DNA of 64,000 nt from Methanohalophilus portucalensis (GCF_002761295.1 NZ_CP017881.1:1041069-1105068), one strand, 5' to 3'; counted from the first letter of the stretch, positions 42,854-53,160 are shown. A program made the numbers and translations. Notes: generated by a model not told the origin, from the letters alone.

Positions 42854-44741
42854 ATTTCACCACAGGGCAGACCTCGATACATTTGCCGCAGTGGTTGCAC
42901 TTATCCCCTATATAGGCAATTTTGTTATCAATCCGGATTGCATTGTGGTTACATTTGCCGATACACACTCCGCAACCCGTACAACCCAGAGCCCGGCGTA
43001 TGGAGTTTTCCGTATCCTTGAGGAGTTTCCCGGCATCGGCTTTGGAAGATGCCCTGACACGTACTGAACCTGTGGCAAAGACCTGCGCTGTATCTTTTTT
43101 CCGGGTGACCATTGCCATCTCGTCTGTATACTTCACCTCGCCAATAGCAAGCAACATGCCGCTTTTCCTTATTTTTTCCATATCAAGAGATGTGGAGAAA
43201 CTTCCCTCAGCTGTCATTTCCCCGGTGGTGCAGGGGCGATGGCCCACACTAGAGGTGAATGTCAATTTGGTAGGGTCGTATTTTGTGGGAGCGGTATTTA
43301 TTCCAAGTTCCCCGGCTATTTTTTTTATGTTGGGGGGGAGGGATTTCCATCTCCAGAATCCATAATCAGCCCACTGCTTATCGATGCCGGTTTTCTCGGC
43401 ATAGGCATACAAATGGTTCATCAGTTTTTCTTCGTAATGGGGATGGGTCTTTTTCAGGCGTTTCAGATCCCCTAATGAAGATGAGGGGCACAGCCAGCAT
43501 CCCATCCGGTCAAACCCTTTCTCATAGAGGGGGTTATAGGGCAGTTCATTCATGAATATATAGAGCCAGATATGCAGGGCGGTCCAGTCCTGTATCGGTG
43601 AGGCTGCTGTCTGGTTGCCCACCCAGGGATTTTTCCAGACACGGTTGCTGCGGGCCCGGGTGGTGGATTCATATTTGCGCTGACCCACAAAGGTCAGGCA
43701 GCCCTTCTCATAATTCTCCTCTATCAACCGGCTGATGGGGCCGAGTTTGCATATTTTGCAGCACCACCTCATTTCCACTGCAGGTGGCCCAAATGCATCG
43801 ATGGAGTCCCAGAAGGCATCCCCCACACTTATGGATTTGACCTCTTTTGAATATAATTCTCCCACATGCCGGATGTTGTCCAGTGTTTCAGGGAATTCAA
43901 GCCCGGTATCGGCAAACATAATTTCATAATCTCTGACGCAATCATCCACAAGCTGCATCACTGCAAGACTGTCCTTGCCTCCGGAATAAGATACGGAGAT
44001 AGGCAGATCCTCTTTTTCAACAGTTTTCTGGATAAAGGTGTGGGCTTCTGCAATTGACTCATCCATTATCGATCGGTTTGCTCGGATAACATCGCCCCAG
44101 CATGAAGGTTTTCTGTCATTGACTTTTGAAATCGTATCCGCTTTCCATCGGGGTTTGACCGCAGTGCCTTTTTTGGCTTCCATCATTTCCCGGCCATCCA
44201 TTCGTGCACGGCCTGTAGCAACGACTTCTCCGGCAGGGGTTATTATTAAGACCTCGTCATTTTTCTGTATTCCCGGGTCAGCATCCAGCACTCCCGGAGC
44301 AAGCAGGTTTGCACCTTTGTGCAGGAATTTTTTCACATCTTCCTCGATGGTCACGTAACCTGTAAGGGTTTCTTTGCCTGTCAAAATCCTGCGACCGGCT
44401 TCCAGGCGGGGAAGAAGTACCCATTCAAGTTTGCCGATCTCATAACGTATGCTTGCAATTACTTCGCCATCAACAATAATCTCATCCATGCGGTCTTCGT
44501 AGGGTGCCTTGTTGAGCAGCACTACCCTGTCCGTGTCAAGAAGCGGCTTGTTGAATTGTTGTTTTGATATCCGGTTTATGTGTTCGATATCGTGCAAAAA
44601 AGCCGGTCTTATATCTCCCGGGGGTGTAACATTTACTTTTACACATTCATCCCCGCAGGCACACTTTTTACCAAGAACCGGTACATTGCAGCTGTGGCAC
44701 CATTGCAGCAGCAAATCTCCATGGAATACAGGTTGTGACAT
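42846..44741 (-). CDS. PAPS-reductase-like PP-loop protein with N-terminal Zn finger, PUA domain and C-terminal ferredoxin domain
   Basis: A 631-residue multidomain protein known in methanogens as a phosphoadenosine phosphosulfate reductase-like family. In order: a Cys cluster (CHSCNV...CACGDEC, about 15-33), a PUA-like region (about 130-200), the PP-loop SYSGGKDSLAVMQL (SGGKDS at 253-258), a Cys pair in RWCCKICKLGP and another in GCWLCPSSS, then two [4Fe-4S] motifs CTGCGVCIGKC and CNHCGKCIEVCP at the end. The PUA and PP-loop combination hints at RNA thiolation as much as sulfate reduction. Its 3' end has a decayed copy at 36279-36486. Confidence 0.85.
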   Translation of the reverse strand: MSQPVFHGDLLLQWCHSCNVPVLGKKCACGDECVKVNVTPPGDIRPAFLHDIEHINRISKQQFNKPLLDTDRVVLLNKAPYEDRMDEIIVDGEVIASIRYEIGKLEWVLLPRLEAGRRILTGKETLTGYVTIEEDVKKFLHKGANLLAPGVLDADPGIQKNDEVLIITPAGEVVATGRARMDGREMMEAKKGTAVKPRWKADTISKVNDRKPSCWGDVIRANRSIMDESIAEAHTFIQKTVEKEDLPISVSYSGGKDSLAVMQLVDDCVRDYEIMFADTGLEFPETLDNIRHVGELYSKEVKSISVGDAFWDSIDAFGPPAVEMRWCCKICKLGPISRLIEENYEKGCLTFVGQRKYESTTRARSNRVWKNPWVGNQTAASPIQDWTALHIWLYIFMNELPYNPLYEKGFDRMGCWLCPSSSLGDLKRLKKTHPHYEEKLMNHLYAYAEKTGIDKQWADYGFWRWKSLPPNIKKIAGELGINTAPTKYDPTKLTFTSSVGHRPCTTGEMTAEGSFSTSLDMEKIRKSGMLLAIGEVKYTDEMAMVTRKKDTAQVFATGSVRVRASSKADAGKLLKDTENSIRRALGCTGCGVCIGKCNHNAIRIDNKIAYIGDKCNHCGKCIEVCPVVKFI

Positions 44742-44786
44742 CTATGCTGGAAATCCTGTACTGGTTAAATAATATTGTGGTCGTTC

Positions 44787-45584
44787 TCAGAAGAACTTTG
44801 AAGCCAGGGAATTGCCCTGCGATTGGCACATCTGTTCGTATGGACAGTATTCACAGAGTTTTCCCTGCTTTGCCTGTGGCATTTTTCCGCCCTTTATCTT
44901 TTCGATCCGTTTGAGGATATTGAGCACCTCCCTGCGCTCGGTTGGCCGTATTCTCACAGGTCTTGCCTGTCCTTGAGAGGCATAAAAAAGCACTGCGGAA
45001 TTTACCGGTTGGGTGTATCTTTCTTCTGCAAGTATGGAGTAAGCTGCCAGAGGTATCCGGTCATTTTTCCAAACGCCCTGCTCCGGGGCATTACCGGTCT
45101 TTATGAGCAGAGGCATCTTCTGGTCATCGTGAAAGACGATTGCCGATGGTGCACCGCTTAAATTTAATTTTTCCGAATGCATCAGGGGTTCGATTTCAAC
45201 GGGTGTTATGAGTTCAATCTTTTCTTCATCAGATTGGTTCTTTAAATTGGCTGCTATTGCAGGTAACGCTTCGTTTACATCTTCCACAGCATCTTTGAAT
45301 TGGTTTTCATCAATATGCTCCAATTCGTCAGAATAGATGGTTATTATTTCCTGTACTATTTCTTCTACCCGCGTTTGCAGCAGGGGGAGTATTTCCTGTT
45401 TTGATCTGGCAATCTCTGCACAGGAAAGAGCCAGTTCTTTTAGCATTAAATGACGGATGTAAGGTTTTTTAATGTCATCTGCTATTGTTTCATTCCTGCT
45501 GGCAAAGTATACCTTTCGGGGGCATTTCGTGTAGAGGACTACTTCCGAAACATTGGAATTTGTTTCGCAGAACATTGCACACAT
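44787..45584 (-). CDS. Cas4/RecB-like Fe-S protein, probably catalytically inactive
   Basis: A 265-residue protein with the Cas4-type frame: VSEVVLYTKCPRKVYF at the N-terminus (Cys 21) and a C-terminal CEYCPYEQMC (Cys 244, 247, 253), together four ligands for a [4Fe-4S] cluster. In the core, where Cas4 has G-x-x-D and then E-x-K, this protein reads SGAPSAIVF and PLLIKTGNAP, so the acidic metal ligands appear missing and only the Lys remains. There is no cas1, cas2 or CRISPR array nearby. It may be a structural or regulatory relative. An internal ATG three codons in could also be the start. Confidence 0.7.
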   Translation of the reverse strand: MCAMFCETNSNVSEVVLYTKCPRKVYFASRNETIADDIKKPYIRHLMLKELALSCAEIARSKQEILPLLQTRVEEIVQEIITIYSDELEHIDENQFKDAVEDVNEALPAIAANLKNQSDEEKIELITPVEIEPLMHSEKLNLSGAPSAIVFHDDQKMPLLIKTGNAPEQGVWKNDRIPLAAYSILAEERYTQPVNSAVLFYASQGQARPVRIRPTERREVLNILKRIEKIKGGKMPQAKQGKLCEYCPYEQMCQSQGNSLASKFF

Positions 45585-45625
45585 ATTTAGAAGTTAACAA
45601 ATTGCATAATATTTAAGTTAAATGA

Positions 45626-45673
45626 ACATCCGGATGTCGGCAATAGACGAATCGACATTCGTTAAATATATAT
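45626..45673 (+). promoter_or_regulatory. Palindromes and TATA box before the XRE regulator and mevalonate operon
   Basis: ACATCCGGATGT at 45626-45637 is a perfect 12-bp palindrome. CGAAT-CGAC-ATTCG at 45648-45661 is a perfect inverted repeat. Their centres are 23 bp apart, about two helical turns. The TATA-like TTAAATATATAT follows at 45662-45673. The arrangement suggests binding of a dimeric regulator just upstream of the basal promoter. Confidence 0.6.
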
Positions 45674-45702
45674 GCATGCTGGTATTGAGGTAATTGTAGC
45701 AC

Positions 45703-46443
45703 ATGACCGAGGATGCATCAAAGGAAAACTTACGTCACCGCCTGGCTGAAAAAATGGCTGGTGAGATAACTCTTTCGGATAAGCCCGGTGAGGCTCTGAA
45801 AAAATGGAGACTCAATTTCGAGATTGCCCAGACTGATATATCGTCATATCTGGGTGTTTCGCCATCTGTGATAAGTGACTATGAAAGTGGAAGGCGAAAG
45901 TCTCCGGGAACCCTTATCGTCAGCAAGATTGTGGATGCTCTGATAAATATTGATTCAGAAAGCGGAGGCCACAAGATACACGCTTATGAAGGCATGCTGT
46001 ACAGTGACCAGGCATCAAAAGCGGTCTATGCAACTTACGAATACACATATCCAATGCAACTTGCAAAACTGGCCACTCTTATCGAGGCGGATGTGGCCAA
46101 CCGGGGTGTGGAAAAACCCCTGTATGGTTTTACAGTGGTAGACAGTAAAAAGGCAATTCTGGAACTGTCTTCCCACGAATTCCAGAAACTTTATGGATGG
46201 AGCACAGAACGTGCCATGATATTCACAAAAGTGTCTACAGGCAAATCTCCCATGGTAGCAATCAGGGTCACAAACCTGAAACCCGCGGCAGTGGTTTTGC
46301 ATGGGCTCACTATCAGGGAGGTGGATCCAATGGCCAAAAAAATGGCAGAAGTTGACAGGATCCCTTTGCTGGCAACGACTATGGACCTTGATGAATTGAT
46401 CGAGGCATTAAAACACTACAGTCAATATCAGGTAATGGAATGA
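45703..46443 (+). CDS. XRE-type HTH transcriptional regulator with ligand-binding-like domain
   Basis: A 246-residue protein. Residues about 28-75 are an XRE helix-turn-helix (LKKWRLNFEIAQTDISSYLGVSPSVISDYESGRRKSPGTLIVSKIVDAL). The rest is an alpha/beta domain with no known ligand (YGFTVVDSKKAILELSSHEFQKLYGWSTERAMIFTKVSTGKSPMVAIRVTNLKPAAVVLHG). Its position immediately before HMG-CoA synthase, 32 bases away, suggests that it controls isoprenoid (membrane lipid) synthesis and itself. Confidence 0.85.
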   Translation: MTEDASKENLRHRLAEKMAGEITLSDKPGEALKKWRLNFEIAQTDISSYLGVSPSVISDYESGRRKSPGTLIVSKIVDALINIDSESGGHKIHAYEGMLYSDQASKAVYATYEYTYPMQLAKLATLIEADVANRGVEKPLYGFTVVDSKKAILELSSHEFQKLYGWSTERAMIFTKVSTGKSPMVAIRVTNLKPAAVVLHGLTIREVDPMAKKMAEVDRIPLLATTMDLDELIEALKHYSQYQVME

Positions 46444-46475
46444 TATTTATTTTTGATCAAAAGGTGATTTAAGCA

Positions 46476-47525
46476 ATGAGCGTAGGGATTGTTTCATACG
46501 GTACATATATCCCCAAATTCAGGATAAAAGTGGAGGATATAGCAAAGGTATGGGGTGATAATGCAGATATACTCAGTGCAGGCCTCATGGTGAATGAAAA
46601 ATCCGTCCCTGATCTGGACGAGGATACTGTAACAATTGCAGTAGAGGCTGCAAGGGCTGCAATTTGTCGCAGCAGCCTTGATCCTTCCAGAATCGAGGCA
46701 ATATATACAGGATCTGAAAGTCATCCCTATGCGGTCAAACCCACCAGTACAATAGTGGCTGAAGCGGTGGAAGCGACCCCTGAGATGACTGCAGCGGATC
46801 TTGAATTTGCCTGTAAAGCAGGAAGTGCCGGTATGCAGGCATGCATGGGACTGGTACAATCCGGTATGGCAGATCTGGGGCTTGCAATAGGTTCGGACGT
46901 ATCACAGGGTGCACCCGGGGACGCGCTGGAATATACCGCTGCTGCTGGCGGTGCGGCTTTTGTTATAGGCAACAAAGAAGAAGAAATGGTAGCAATTATC
47001 GAAGATACCTATTCTTTCACGACCGATACACCTGATTTCTGGAGACGTGAGGGTATGCCTTATCCAGAGCACGGCGGACGTTTCACCGGAGAACCCGGTT
47101 ATTTCAAACACGTACTGGGTGCCGCAAAAGGTCTGATGAACAAACTTGGCACTTCAGCTGAGGATTACGATTATGCAGTTTTCCATCAACCCAATGGTAA
47201 ATTCCCCTCCAGGGTGGCAAAAATGCTGGGATTCAGTAAGGAAAAAATTGCTCCCGGCCTTGTGGTCACAAGATTGGGTAATACTTATTCCGGTTCATGC
47301 CTGATGGGTATCGCAGCTACTCTTGATCAGGCAAAGCCCGGGGATAGGATATTTGCCACAGCCTTTGGTTCAGGTGCAGGGGCAGATGCCTTCAGTTTCA
47401 GTGTAACGGACAAGATCGATAAGATAAGGGATAAAGCTCCCCGGGTAGAGGAATTGCTTGCAAATCCTGTCTACATGGATTATGCAATGTATGCAAAGCA
47501 TAAAGGCAAGATAAGACGTGCATGA
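46476..47525 (+). CDS. mvaS: Hydroxymethylglutaryl-CoA synthase
   Basis: A 349-residue thiolase-fold enzyme that condenses acetoacetyl-CoA with acetyl-CoA to HMG-CoA, the second step of the mevalonate pathway. The nucleophile is Cys 113 in [18 protein letters not shown]. Later motifs are [28 protein letters not shown] (the catalytic His) and [19 protein letters not shown]. Length is typical of the archaeal form. It is followed by the thiolase and DUF35 genes with which it forms a complex in relatives. Confidence 0.95.
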   Translation: MSVGIVSYGTYIPKFRIKVEDIAKVWGDNADILSAGLMVNEKSVPDLDEDTVTIAVEAARAAICRSSLDPSRIEAIYTGSESHPYAVKPTSTIVAEAVEATPEMTAADLEFACKAGSAGMQACMGLVQSGMADLGLAIGSDVSQGAPGDALEYTAAAGGAAFVIGNKEEEMVAIIEDTYSFTTDTPDFWRREGMPYPEHGGRFTGEPGYFKHVLGAAKGLMNKLGTSAEDYDYAVFHQPNGKFPSRVAKMLGFSKEKIAPGLVVTRLGNTYSGSCLMGIAATLDQAKPGDRIFATAFGSGAGADAFSFSVTDKIDKIRDKAPRVEELLANPVYMDYAMYAKHKGKIRRA

Positions 47526-47535
47526 GGGGATAAAA

Positions 47536-48708
47536 ATGAGAGACGTTGCAATTATCGGAAGTTATACTACCAAATTCGGTGAGATGTGGGAGCGCTCTTT
47601 CCGTGACATAGTTGTTGAGGCTGGAGTCGGAGCTCTTGAGGATGCCGGAGTTGGTGGAGAAAGTATCGACAGTATGTTTGTCGGTAATATGAGCGGCGGA
47701 CAGTTTGTTGAACAGGAACACATCGGTGCCCTGATCGCTGATTATTCCGGTCTGGCAGCCGGTTTGCATGTACCTTCCACCCGTGTGGAGGCTGCCTGTG
47801 CTTCAGGGGGACTGGCCTTCAGGCAGGGAATACAGTCCGTTGCATCTGGTTACAATGATATTGTGGTAGCTGCAGGAGTTGAAAAAATGACAGACGTTTC
47901 CTCCGTTGGCGCTTCTTCAGCCCTTGCGGCAGCAGCTGACCGGGAGTGGGAGGGCATGATGGGTGCCACCTTCCCCGGTTTGTATGCCATGATAGCCCGT
48001 ATGCATATGCAGCAATATGGAACAACCAGTGAACAGCTTGCACAGGTTGCTGTGAAAAATCATCAGAATGGTACCAATAATCCAATCGCCCAGTACAGGA
48101 ATAATATCACAGTGGATAAAGTGCTTAATTCCATAATGGTCGCCGACCCCTTACACATTTTTGACTGCTCTCCGATTACTGACGGAGCAGCCGCTCTTGT
48201 GCTGGCTCCTGCCGAAGAAGCCCACAAATACACCGATACTCCGATATACATAAAAGGGTCTGGACAGGCAAGTGATACTATAGCCCTGCATGACCGCCGC
48301 GACATTACTACTCTTGATGCCAGTGTCTATGCTGCAAAACGAGCCTATGATATGGCAGGAATCGGGCCGGATGATATCGATGTGGCAGAAGTGCATGATT
48401 GTTTCACCATCGCAGAAATATGTGCCATCGAAGACCTTGGATTCGTAGAGAAAGGACAGGGTGGCAGATTCGTTGAAGAAGGCAATACAGCGATTGGCGG
48501 CAAAATCCCTGTAAACACTTCAGGTGGCTTGAAAGCATGTGGTCATCCGGTGGGTGCTACAGGCATCAAACAGGCTGCAGAAATTGTCAACCAGCTGCGT
48601 GGAGAGGCAGGGAAAAGACAGGTAGAGGGTGCAAAGATCGGACTGGCCCATAATGTAGGAGGGTCCGGTGCGACTGCACTTGTACATATATTAGGCAGGG
48701 AGAGGTGA
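47536..48708 (+). CDS. Acetyl-CoA acetyltransferase (thiolase)
   Basis: About 390 residues, the archaeal SCP2-like thiolase that makes acetoacetyl-CoA. The reactive Cys 88 is in [15 protein letters not shown], with [12 protein letters not shown] after it. The second site has [21 protein letters not shown], and the end has [23 protein letters not shown] 47518 is in frame, but ATG 47536 lies after GAGGGG. It passes acetoacetyl-CoA directly to HMG-CoA synthase in the known archaeal complex. Confidence 0.94.
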   Translation: MRDVAIIGSYTTKFGEMWERSFRDIVVEAGVGALEDAGVGGESIDSMFVGNMSGGQFVEQEHIGALIADYSGLAAGLHVPSTRVEAACASGGLAFRQGIQSVASGYNDIVVAAGVEKMTDVSSVGASSALAAAADREWEGMMGATFPGLYAMIARMHMQQYGTTSEQLAQVAVKNHQNGTNNPIAQYRNNITVDKVLNSIMVADPLHIFDCSPITDGAAALVLAPAEEAHKYTDTPIYIKGSGQASDTIALHDRRDITTLDASVYAAKRAYDMAGIGPDDIDVAEVHDCFTIAEICAIEDLGFVEKGQGGRFVEEGNTAIGGKIPVNTSGGLKACGHPVGATGIKQAAEIVNQLRGEAGKRQVEGAKIGLAHNVGGSGATALVHILGRER

Positions 48709-48714
48709 TTCTAG

Positions 48715-49104
48715 ATGTCTGTTGCAAGATTCTGGAGACAGCAGGTACAGAGATATAATCTCGTAGGTAACCATTGTAGAAACTGTGATGAATACTATTA
48801 TCCCCCGAGGACTACCTGTCCTTTTTGCAGAAGGAACGGGGAGATGGAGGAATACAAGTTCAGCGGCAAAGGTGAACTTGTAACATATACGATAATCCAT
48901 TCAGCAGCTGAAGGGTTTGAACACCAGACGCCCTATGCGCTGGGTATCGTGAAACTGGAAGAAGGCCCACGTCTTACATCCCAGATTATAGCACAACCAG
49001 AGGATGTGAAAGTCGGTATGAAGGTAAGGCCTGTGTTCCGCAAACTCGGTGAAAGCGGGGATAAAGGTATGCTCCATTACGGTACTAAATTTACACCGGC
49101 GTGA
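48715..49104 (+). CDS. DUF35 Zn-ribbon/OB-fold scaffold protein of the thiolase-HMGCS complex
   Basis: A 129-residue protein. A Zn ribbon with Cys 21, 24, 35 and 38 (CRNC and CPFC) is followed by an OB fold (GKGELVTYTIIHSAAEGFEHQTPYALGIVKLEEGPRLTSQI). In archaea this protein bridges thiolase and HMG-CoA synthase so that they share a CoA-binding site. It is the third gene of the operon, six bases after the thiolase. Confidence 0.9.
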   Translation: MSVARFWRQQVQRYNLVGNHCRNCDEYYYPPRTTCPFCRRNGEMEEYKFSGKGELVTYTIIHSAAEGFEHQTPYALGIVKLEEGPRLTSQIIAQPEDVKVGMKVRPVFRKLGESGDKGMLHYGTKFTPA

Positions 49105-49108
49105 TGAG

Positions 49109-49624
49109 ATGCTTGAGGTAGAAGTAAAATCCCGTATCGACCTGTCTCATGCCCGTGGAGTTCTTGAGGGGCTTGATGCAAAATTCCTGGAGACAGAGGA
49201 GCATTTTGATATTTACTACAATGCTCCGCACTGCGATTTTGCAGAAACGGACGAAGCTTTGCGTATACGTTCTGTTAATGACAGGCAGGTTTTGACCTAC
49301 AAGGGTAAAAAACTGGATGAAGTTACAAAAAGCCGTGAGGAAATCCAGACTCATGTGGAAGCTGAAGCCATGATACAGATCCTGGAAAGACTTGGTTTCA
49401 AAGAAACTGCCAGGGTCCAGAAGGTGAGGGATGTTTTCAAAATAGGTGACATCACCCTGTGTCTGGACGAGGTGGATTCTCTGGGTCAGTTCATCGAGTT
49501 TGAGATAATCTCGGATGCTGATATGGAGGAAAGTAAAAAACGCATTTTTGCTATGATGGAGAAATTCGGCCTGAAACCTGAAGATTCCATCCGTAAATCC
49601 TATCTGGAACTCGTTATGGAGTAA
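49109..49624 (+). CDS. CYTH-domain protein (class IV adenylate cyclase / thiamine-triphosphatase-like)
   Basis: A 171-residue CYTH (triphosphate tunnel) protein. It has the EVEVK form of the E-x-E-x-K motif at the N-terminus, then ALRIRSVNDRQVLTYKGKKL, a run of basic and acidic residues for a triphosphate and metals, and the end VDSLGQFIEFEIISD. Annotated CyaB members exist, but the true activity in archaea is mostly not known. It starts 4 bases after the DUF35 gene. Confidence 0.85.
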   Translation: MLEVEVKSRIDLSHARGVLEGLDAKFLETEEHFDIYYNAPHCDFAETDEALRIRSVNDRQVLTYKGKKLDEVTKSREEIQTHVEAEAMIQILERLGFKETARVQKVRDVFKIGDITLCLDEVDSLGQFIEFEIISDADMEESKKRIFAMMEKFGLKPEDSIRKSYLELVME

Positions 49625-49672
49625 GTAATCTTTCTTTATTTTTTGTATGAAGCTGCGGGGGGATATGGTCCA

Positions 49673-51088
49673 ATGTCAGCCAGCACAGTAGGCCTTAGTT
49701 TAATTGTAATTGGACTGATCTTACTTATTGGGAAATGGATCCGGGTAGTATCTCCTCCCTTTCAGAAACTCTTCATTCCCAGCTCACTTATAGGAGGTTT
49801 TCTGGGTTTATTTCTGGGCGGTGAGGTGCTGGGAAATGTGGTCTCCTGGGCTGGTATCACCGGTACTTTTCTTTCAGGCGGTTTATTTCCAGAGTATATG
49901 CTTGATGTATGGATAGCCTTGCCCGGGCTTTTCATAAATATCATATTCGCTACACTTTTTCTTGGCAAGAAAATACCTACGCTGCGTCAGATGTGGATAC
50001 TGGCAGGCCCTCAGATTACTCACGGGCAGACCATAGCCTGGGGGCAGTACGTATTCGGGATTTTGGTAACTATTCTGATTTTAACTCCGTTTTTTGGAAT
50101 AGATCCTATGGCTGGTGCCCTTATTGAGATATCCTTTGAAGGAGGGCATGGTACTGCTGCGGGAATGGCCGCCACTTTTGAAGAACTGGGATTTGAGGAA
50201 GCAGGCGATCTTTCCCTTGGTCTTGCAACCATAGGTATCCTTTTTGGTGTCATATTTGGTATTGTGATGCTAAATTATGGTGTCCGATCCGGTAAAACAA
50301 TGGTACTGCAAAATCCTGAAGAAATATCTCTTGATGCAAGTCGCCAGACCGGTATAATTGATTTCGATGCCAGGGAATCTGCCGGCAAGATCACAACAAG
50401 ACCTGAATCTATTGAACCTCTTTCACTCCATTTTGCCTATGTGGGAGTTGCGATTGGAATTGGATATGTGATCCTTCAGGCACTTATCCAGATCGAGAAA
50501 ATGACCTGGGGCCAGGCAACCGATATCTACCTTATGACCTATATCCCCCTTTTTCCCCTGGCAATGATCGGGGGTATTACCCTTCAGATGTTCCTTGACA
50601 GATATGATGTTCACCAAACGCTGGACCGGGGGCTAATGATGAGGATACAGGGTTTGTCCCTGGACATATTGATAACCAGTGCCATAGCGACCCTTTCCTT
50701 GACAGTCATTGGAAACAACCTGATGCCGTTCATTATCCTGGCAACAGTTGGAATTGTATGGAACCTGGTCGCATTCATGTACCTGGGCCCGCGGATGATG
50801 CCAACTTACTGGTTTGAAAGGAGCATAGGCAATTTTGGTCAATCTATGGGTATGACAGCAAGCGGTCTTCTGCTGATGAGAATAGCGGATCCGGATAACA
50901 GGTCCCCGGCAATGGAAGGATTTGGTTATAAACAGTTATTATTCGAACCAATCGTAGGTGGTGGTGTTTTTACAGCCGCTTCCGTACCTCTTATATTCTA
51001 TTTCGGGCCGGTGCCTGTACTAGTACTGGCTTTTGTTGTTATGTTATTCTGGATGGGATTGGGAATATTCTATTTTGGAAAAAAGTAA
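49673..51088 (+). CDS. GltS-type sodium/glutamate symporter family protein
   Basis: About 471 residues with about ten or eleven membrane helices in two similar halves, as in the GltS family. It starts STVGLSLIVIGLILLIGKWIRVVSPPFQKLFIPSSLIGGFLGLFLG, has the pore-like loop IEISFEGGHGTAAGMAATFEELGF in the first half and RSIGNFGQSMGMTASGLLLMRIADP in the second. It probably carries an acidic amino acid with Na+; the substrate is inferred. TTG 49643 is in frame, but ATG 49673 lies after a GGGGGGAT ribosome site. Confidence 0.87.
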   Translation: MSASTVGLSLIVIGLILLIGKWIRVVSPPFQKLFIPSSLIGGFLGLFLGGEVLGNVVSWAGITGTFLSGGLFPEYMLDVWIALPGLFINIIFATLFLGKKIPTLRQMWILAGPQITHGQTIAWGQYVFGILVTILILTPFFGIDPMAGALIEISFEGGHGTAAGMAATFEELGFEEAGDLSLGLATIGILFGVIFGIVMLNYGVRSGKTMVLQNPEEISLDASRQTGIIDFDARESAGKITTRPESIEPLSLHFAYVGVAIGIGYVILQALIQIEKMTWGQATDIYLMTYIPLFPLAMIGGITLQMFLDRYDVHQTLDRGLMMRIQGLSLDILITSAIATLSLTVIGNNLMPFIILATVGIVWNLVAFMYLGPRMMPTYWFERSIGNFGQSMGMTASGLLLMRIADPDNRSPAMEGFGYKQLLFEPIVGGGVFTAASVPLIFYFGPVPVLVLAFVVMLFWMGLGIFYFGKK

Positions 51089-51117
51089 AAAAGTAAAAAA
51101 TGGATGCCAGTTTCCTG

Positions 51118-53160
51118 TCATCCAATCTGGGTACCATTCTTTGCTTCTTTTTCAGGGGAAAGCAGAATTGCACCGCCGTCTTCGTCCACCCCGGCAAGCA
51201 CCATACCGAAAGATTTGACGCCGCAGAGTTTGGCGGGTTTGAGATTGGCCAGTACGATTACCTGTCTGCCCTTTACTTCTTCGGGGCTATGGGTCAGGGC
51301 AATTCCGGCAACTATCTGGCGTGGCGTTTCTTCTCCGATATCAACTTCCAGCCTGAGTAATTTGTCGGCCTTTTCGACCTTTTCAGCTTCGACAATGGTT
51401 CCTACACGCATATCGAGTTTACCGAAATCTTCGAAGGTGATTTCTTCGTTATCTGTCATTATTTGTTCTCCTTTCTTGCGGTTTTGCTTTTCATTGGCTT
51501 CTTTGACCCGCTGTGATGCAATGGCTTCCATCTTTTCGATGGTTTCATCTTCTATTTTCTTGAAGAGGATGGAGGGTTTGTTAAGGGGTGTACCCGATTC
51601 AACAGGCACGGTACCCTGGCTGTAGAGTGCTGTGTGTACATTGCTCTGCATACCGAGCTGTTTCCAGGCATTTCCAGCCTTTTCAGGTATCAGGGGTTCA
51701 TAAAGCAGAGAAAGGGCTTTGCCGATCTGCATGCAGTTTTTAAGTACGCGGCCACATTCTTTTTTGTCTTCTTTTACCAGGTTCCAGGGTTCTCTGGACT
51801 GGAAATAGATATTTCCATAGGAAGCAAGGGTCATCACGCTGTCTGCATATTTCTTGAACTCATACTTTTCCATTGCCTCACTTGCCTCATCAATAGTATT
51901 CTGGATGGTTTCCATTACTTCATCATCCAGTTTTCCTTCCGGAATGGCCTTGAAGTTCTTGTAGGCAAAGAGCAATGTGCGGTAGAGGAAATTGCCGAAG
52001 ACTCCTACAAGTTCGGTATTGGTTTTTTCCTGGAATACCTTCCAGGAGAAATTGAGTTCTTTGGTATGGGATGTGTAACTTGCCAGATAATAACGCAACA
52101 GGTCCGGGTGGAAACCCTGTTCCATGTAGTCATCACCGACCCATACAACGTAACCACGGCTTTTTGAGAAAGTTTTGTTCTCTATCTTTACCATACCCGA
52201 TGCTACCACCGATGAGGCGGGTGAATAGTCAGCACCTTTAAGCATGGCAGGCAGGAATATACAGTGATGGTAGATTATGTCTCCACCGATGAAATGTACT
52301 ATTTCTCCATCATCCTTCCAGTATTTTTCCCAGCTGTTACCGGTTGCGTTTGCCCATTCTTCGGTGAAGGCGATATAACCTATGGGTGCATCCACCCATA
52401 CATAGACAACAAGGTCATCACGACCCGGGAAATTGACACCCCATTCGAGATTACGGGTAATACACCAGTCATCAAGTCCCTGTTTTACCCATCCCAGGGC
52501 ATAGTTGCGGGCATTGGAAGTACCGTCAAGTTTGTCAAGGTATTCAAGTAAGTAATCATTGAACTGGGATAATTTGAAGAAGAAGTGTTCCTGTTCTTTA
52601 TACTCGGAAACCCCGCCACAGATAGTGCAGACGGGATTTTGGAGTTCTCCGGGTTCCAGATGTTTTCCACATCCCTGATCACATTCATCACCCCGGGCAC
52701 TTTCTGCGCAGTGCGGGCATTCTCCTTCCACATACCTGTCGGGGAGGAATCGGTTACATCCGGCGCAATATGCAATCTCTATAGTTTTGGGGTATACGTA
52801 ATCGTTTTCTATCAAACGATTTACTATATCATGAGTGCGGTTATGGTTTGTTGGGTCATCGGTTGTACCGAAGGCATCGAATTCGATACCCATTGACTTG
52901 AATGTCTCATCAAAATGGGTATGGTATTTCTTGATCAGGGCCTGAGGGGTAGTATTCTGTTCCTCAGCATTGAAGACGATGGGAGTACCGTGGGTATCCG
53001 AGCCACAAACAAATGTAACCTCATGGCCCATTTTTTTTAATGAACGTACAAATATGTCTGCAGGAATATAGGTCCTTAGATGACCGATGTGGGCCATTCC
53101 GTTGGCATAGGGTAATCCACAGGTCACAAGTATGGGTTTATCGGGTGAGAAGCGTGACAT
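51118..53160 (-). CDS. metG: Methionyl-tRNA synthetase
   Basis: A 680-residue class I synthetase. It has the HIGH-equivalent in [20 protein letters not shown], the Zn knuckle with CAGCNRFLP and CPHC, then [11 protein letters not shown] and CTICGGVSE, and a KMSKS-like site in [11 protein letters not shown]. The C-terminal 120 residues, from [36 protein letters not shown], are the EMAP/tRNA-binding OB domain. It charges initiator and elongator tRNA-Met. It converges with the gene before it. Confidence 0.96.
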   Translation of the reverse strand: MSRFSPDKPILVTCGLPYANGMAHIGHLRTYIPADIFVRSLKKMGHEVTFVCGSDTHGTPIVFNAEEQNTTPQALIKKYHTHFDETFKSMGIEFDAFGTTDDPTNHNRTHDIVNRLIENDYVYPKTIEIAYCAGCNRFLPDRYVEGECPHCAESARGDECDQGCGKHLEPGELQNPVCTICGGVSEYKEQEHFFFKLSQFNDYLLEYLDKLDGTSNARNYALGWVKQGLDDWCITRNLEWGVNFPGRDDLVVYVWVDAPIGYIAFTEEWANATGNSWEKYWKDDGEIVHFIGGDIIYHHCIFLPAMLKGADYSPASSVVASGMVKIENKTFSKSRGYVVWVGDDYMEQGFHPDLLRYYLASYTSHTKELNFSWKVFQEKTNTELVGVFGNFLYRTLLFAYKNFKAIPEGKLDDEVMETIQNTIDEASEAMEKYEFKKYADSVMTLASYGNIYFQSREPWNLVKEDKKECGRVLKNCMQIGKALSLLYEPLIPEKAGNAWKQLGMQSNVHTALYSQGTVPVESGTPLNKPSILFKKIEDETIEKMEAIASQRVKEANEKQNRKKGEQIMTDNEEITFEDFGKLDMRVGTIVEAEKVEKADKLLRLEVDIGEETPRQIVAGIALTHSPEEVKGRQVIVLANLKPAKLCGVKSFGMVLAGVDEDGGAILLSPEKEAKNGTQIG

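Noticed and set aside
44787-45584. The Cas4-like gene as a sign of a CRISPR locus
   Set aside because: No direct-repeat/spacer pattern and no other cas genes occur in the window.
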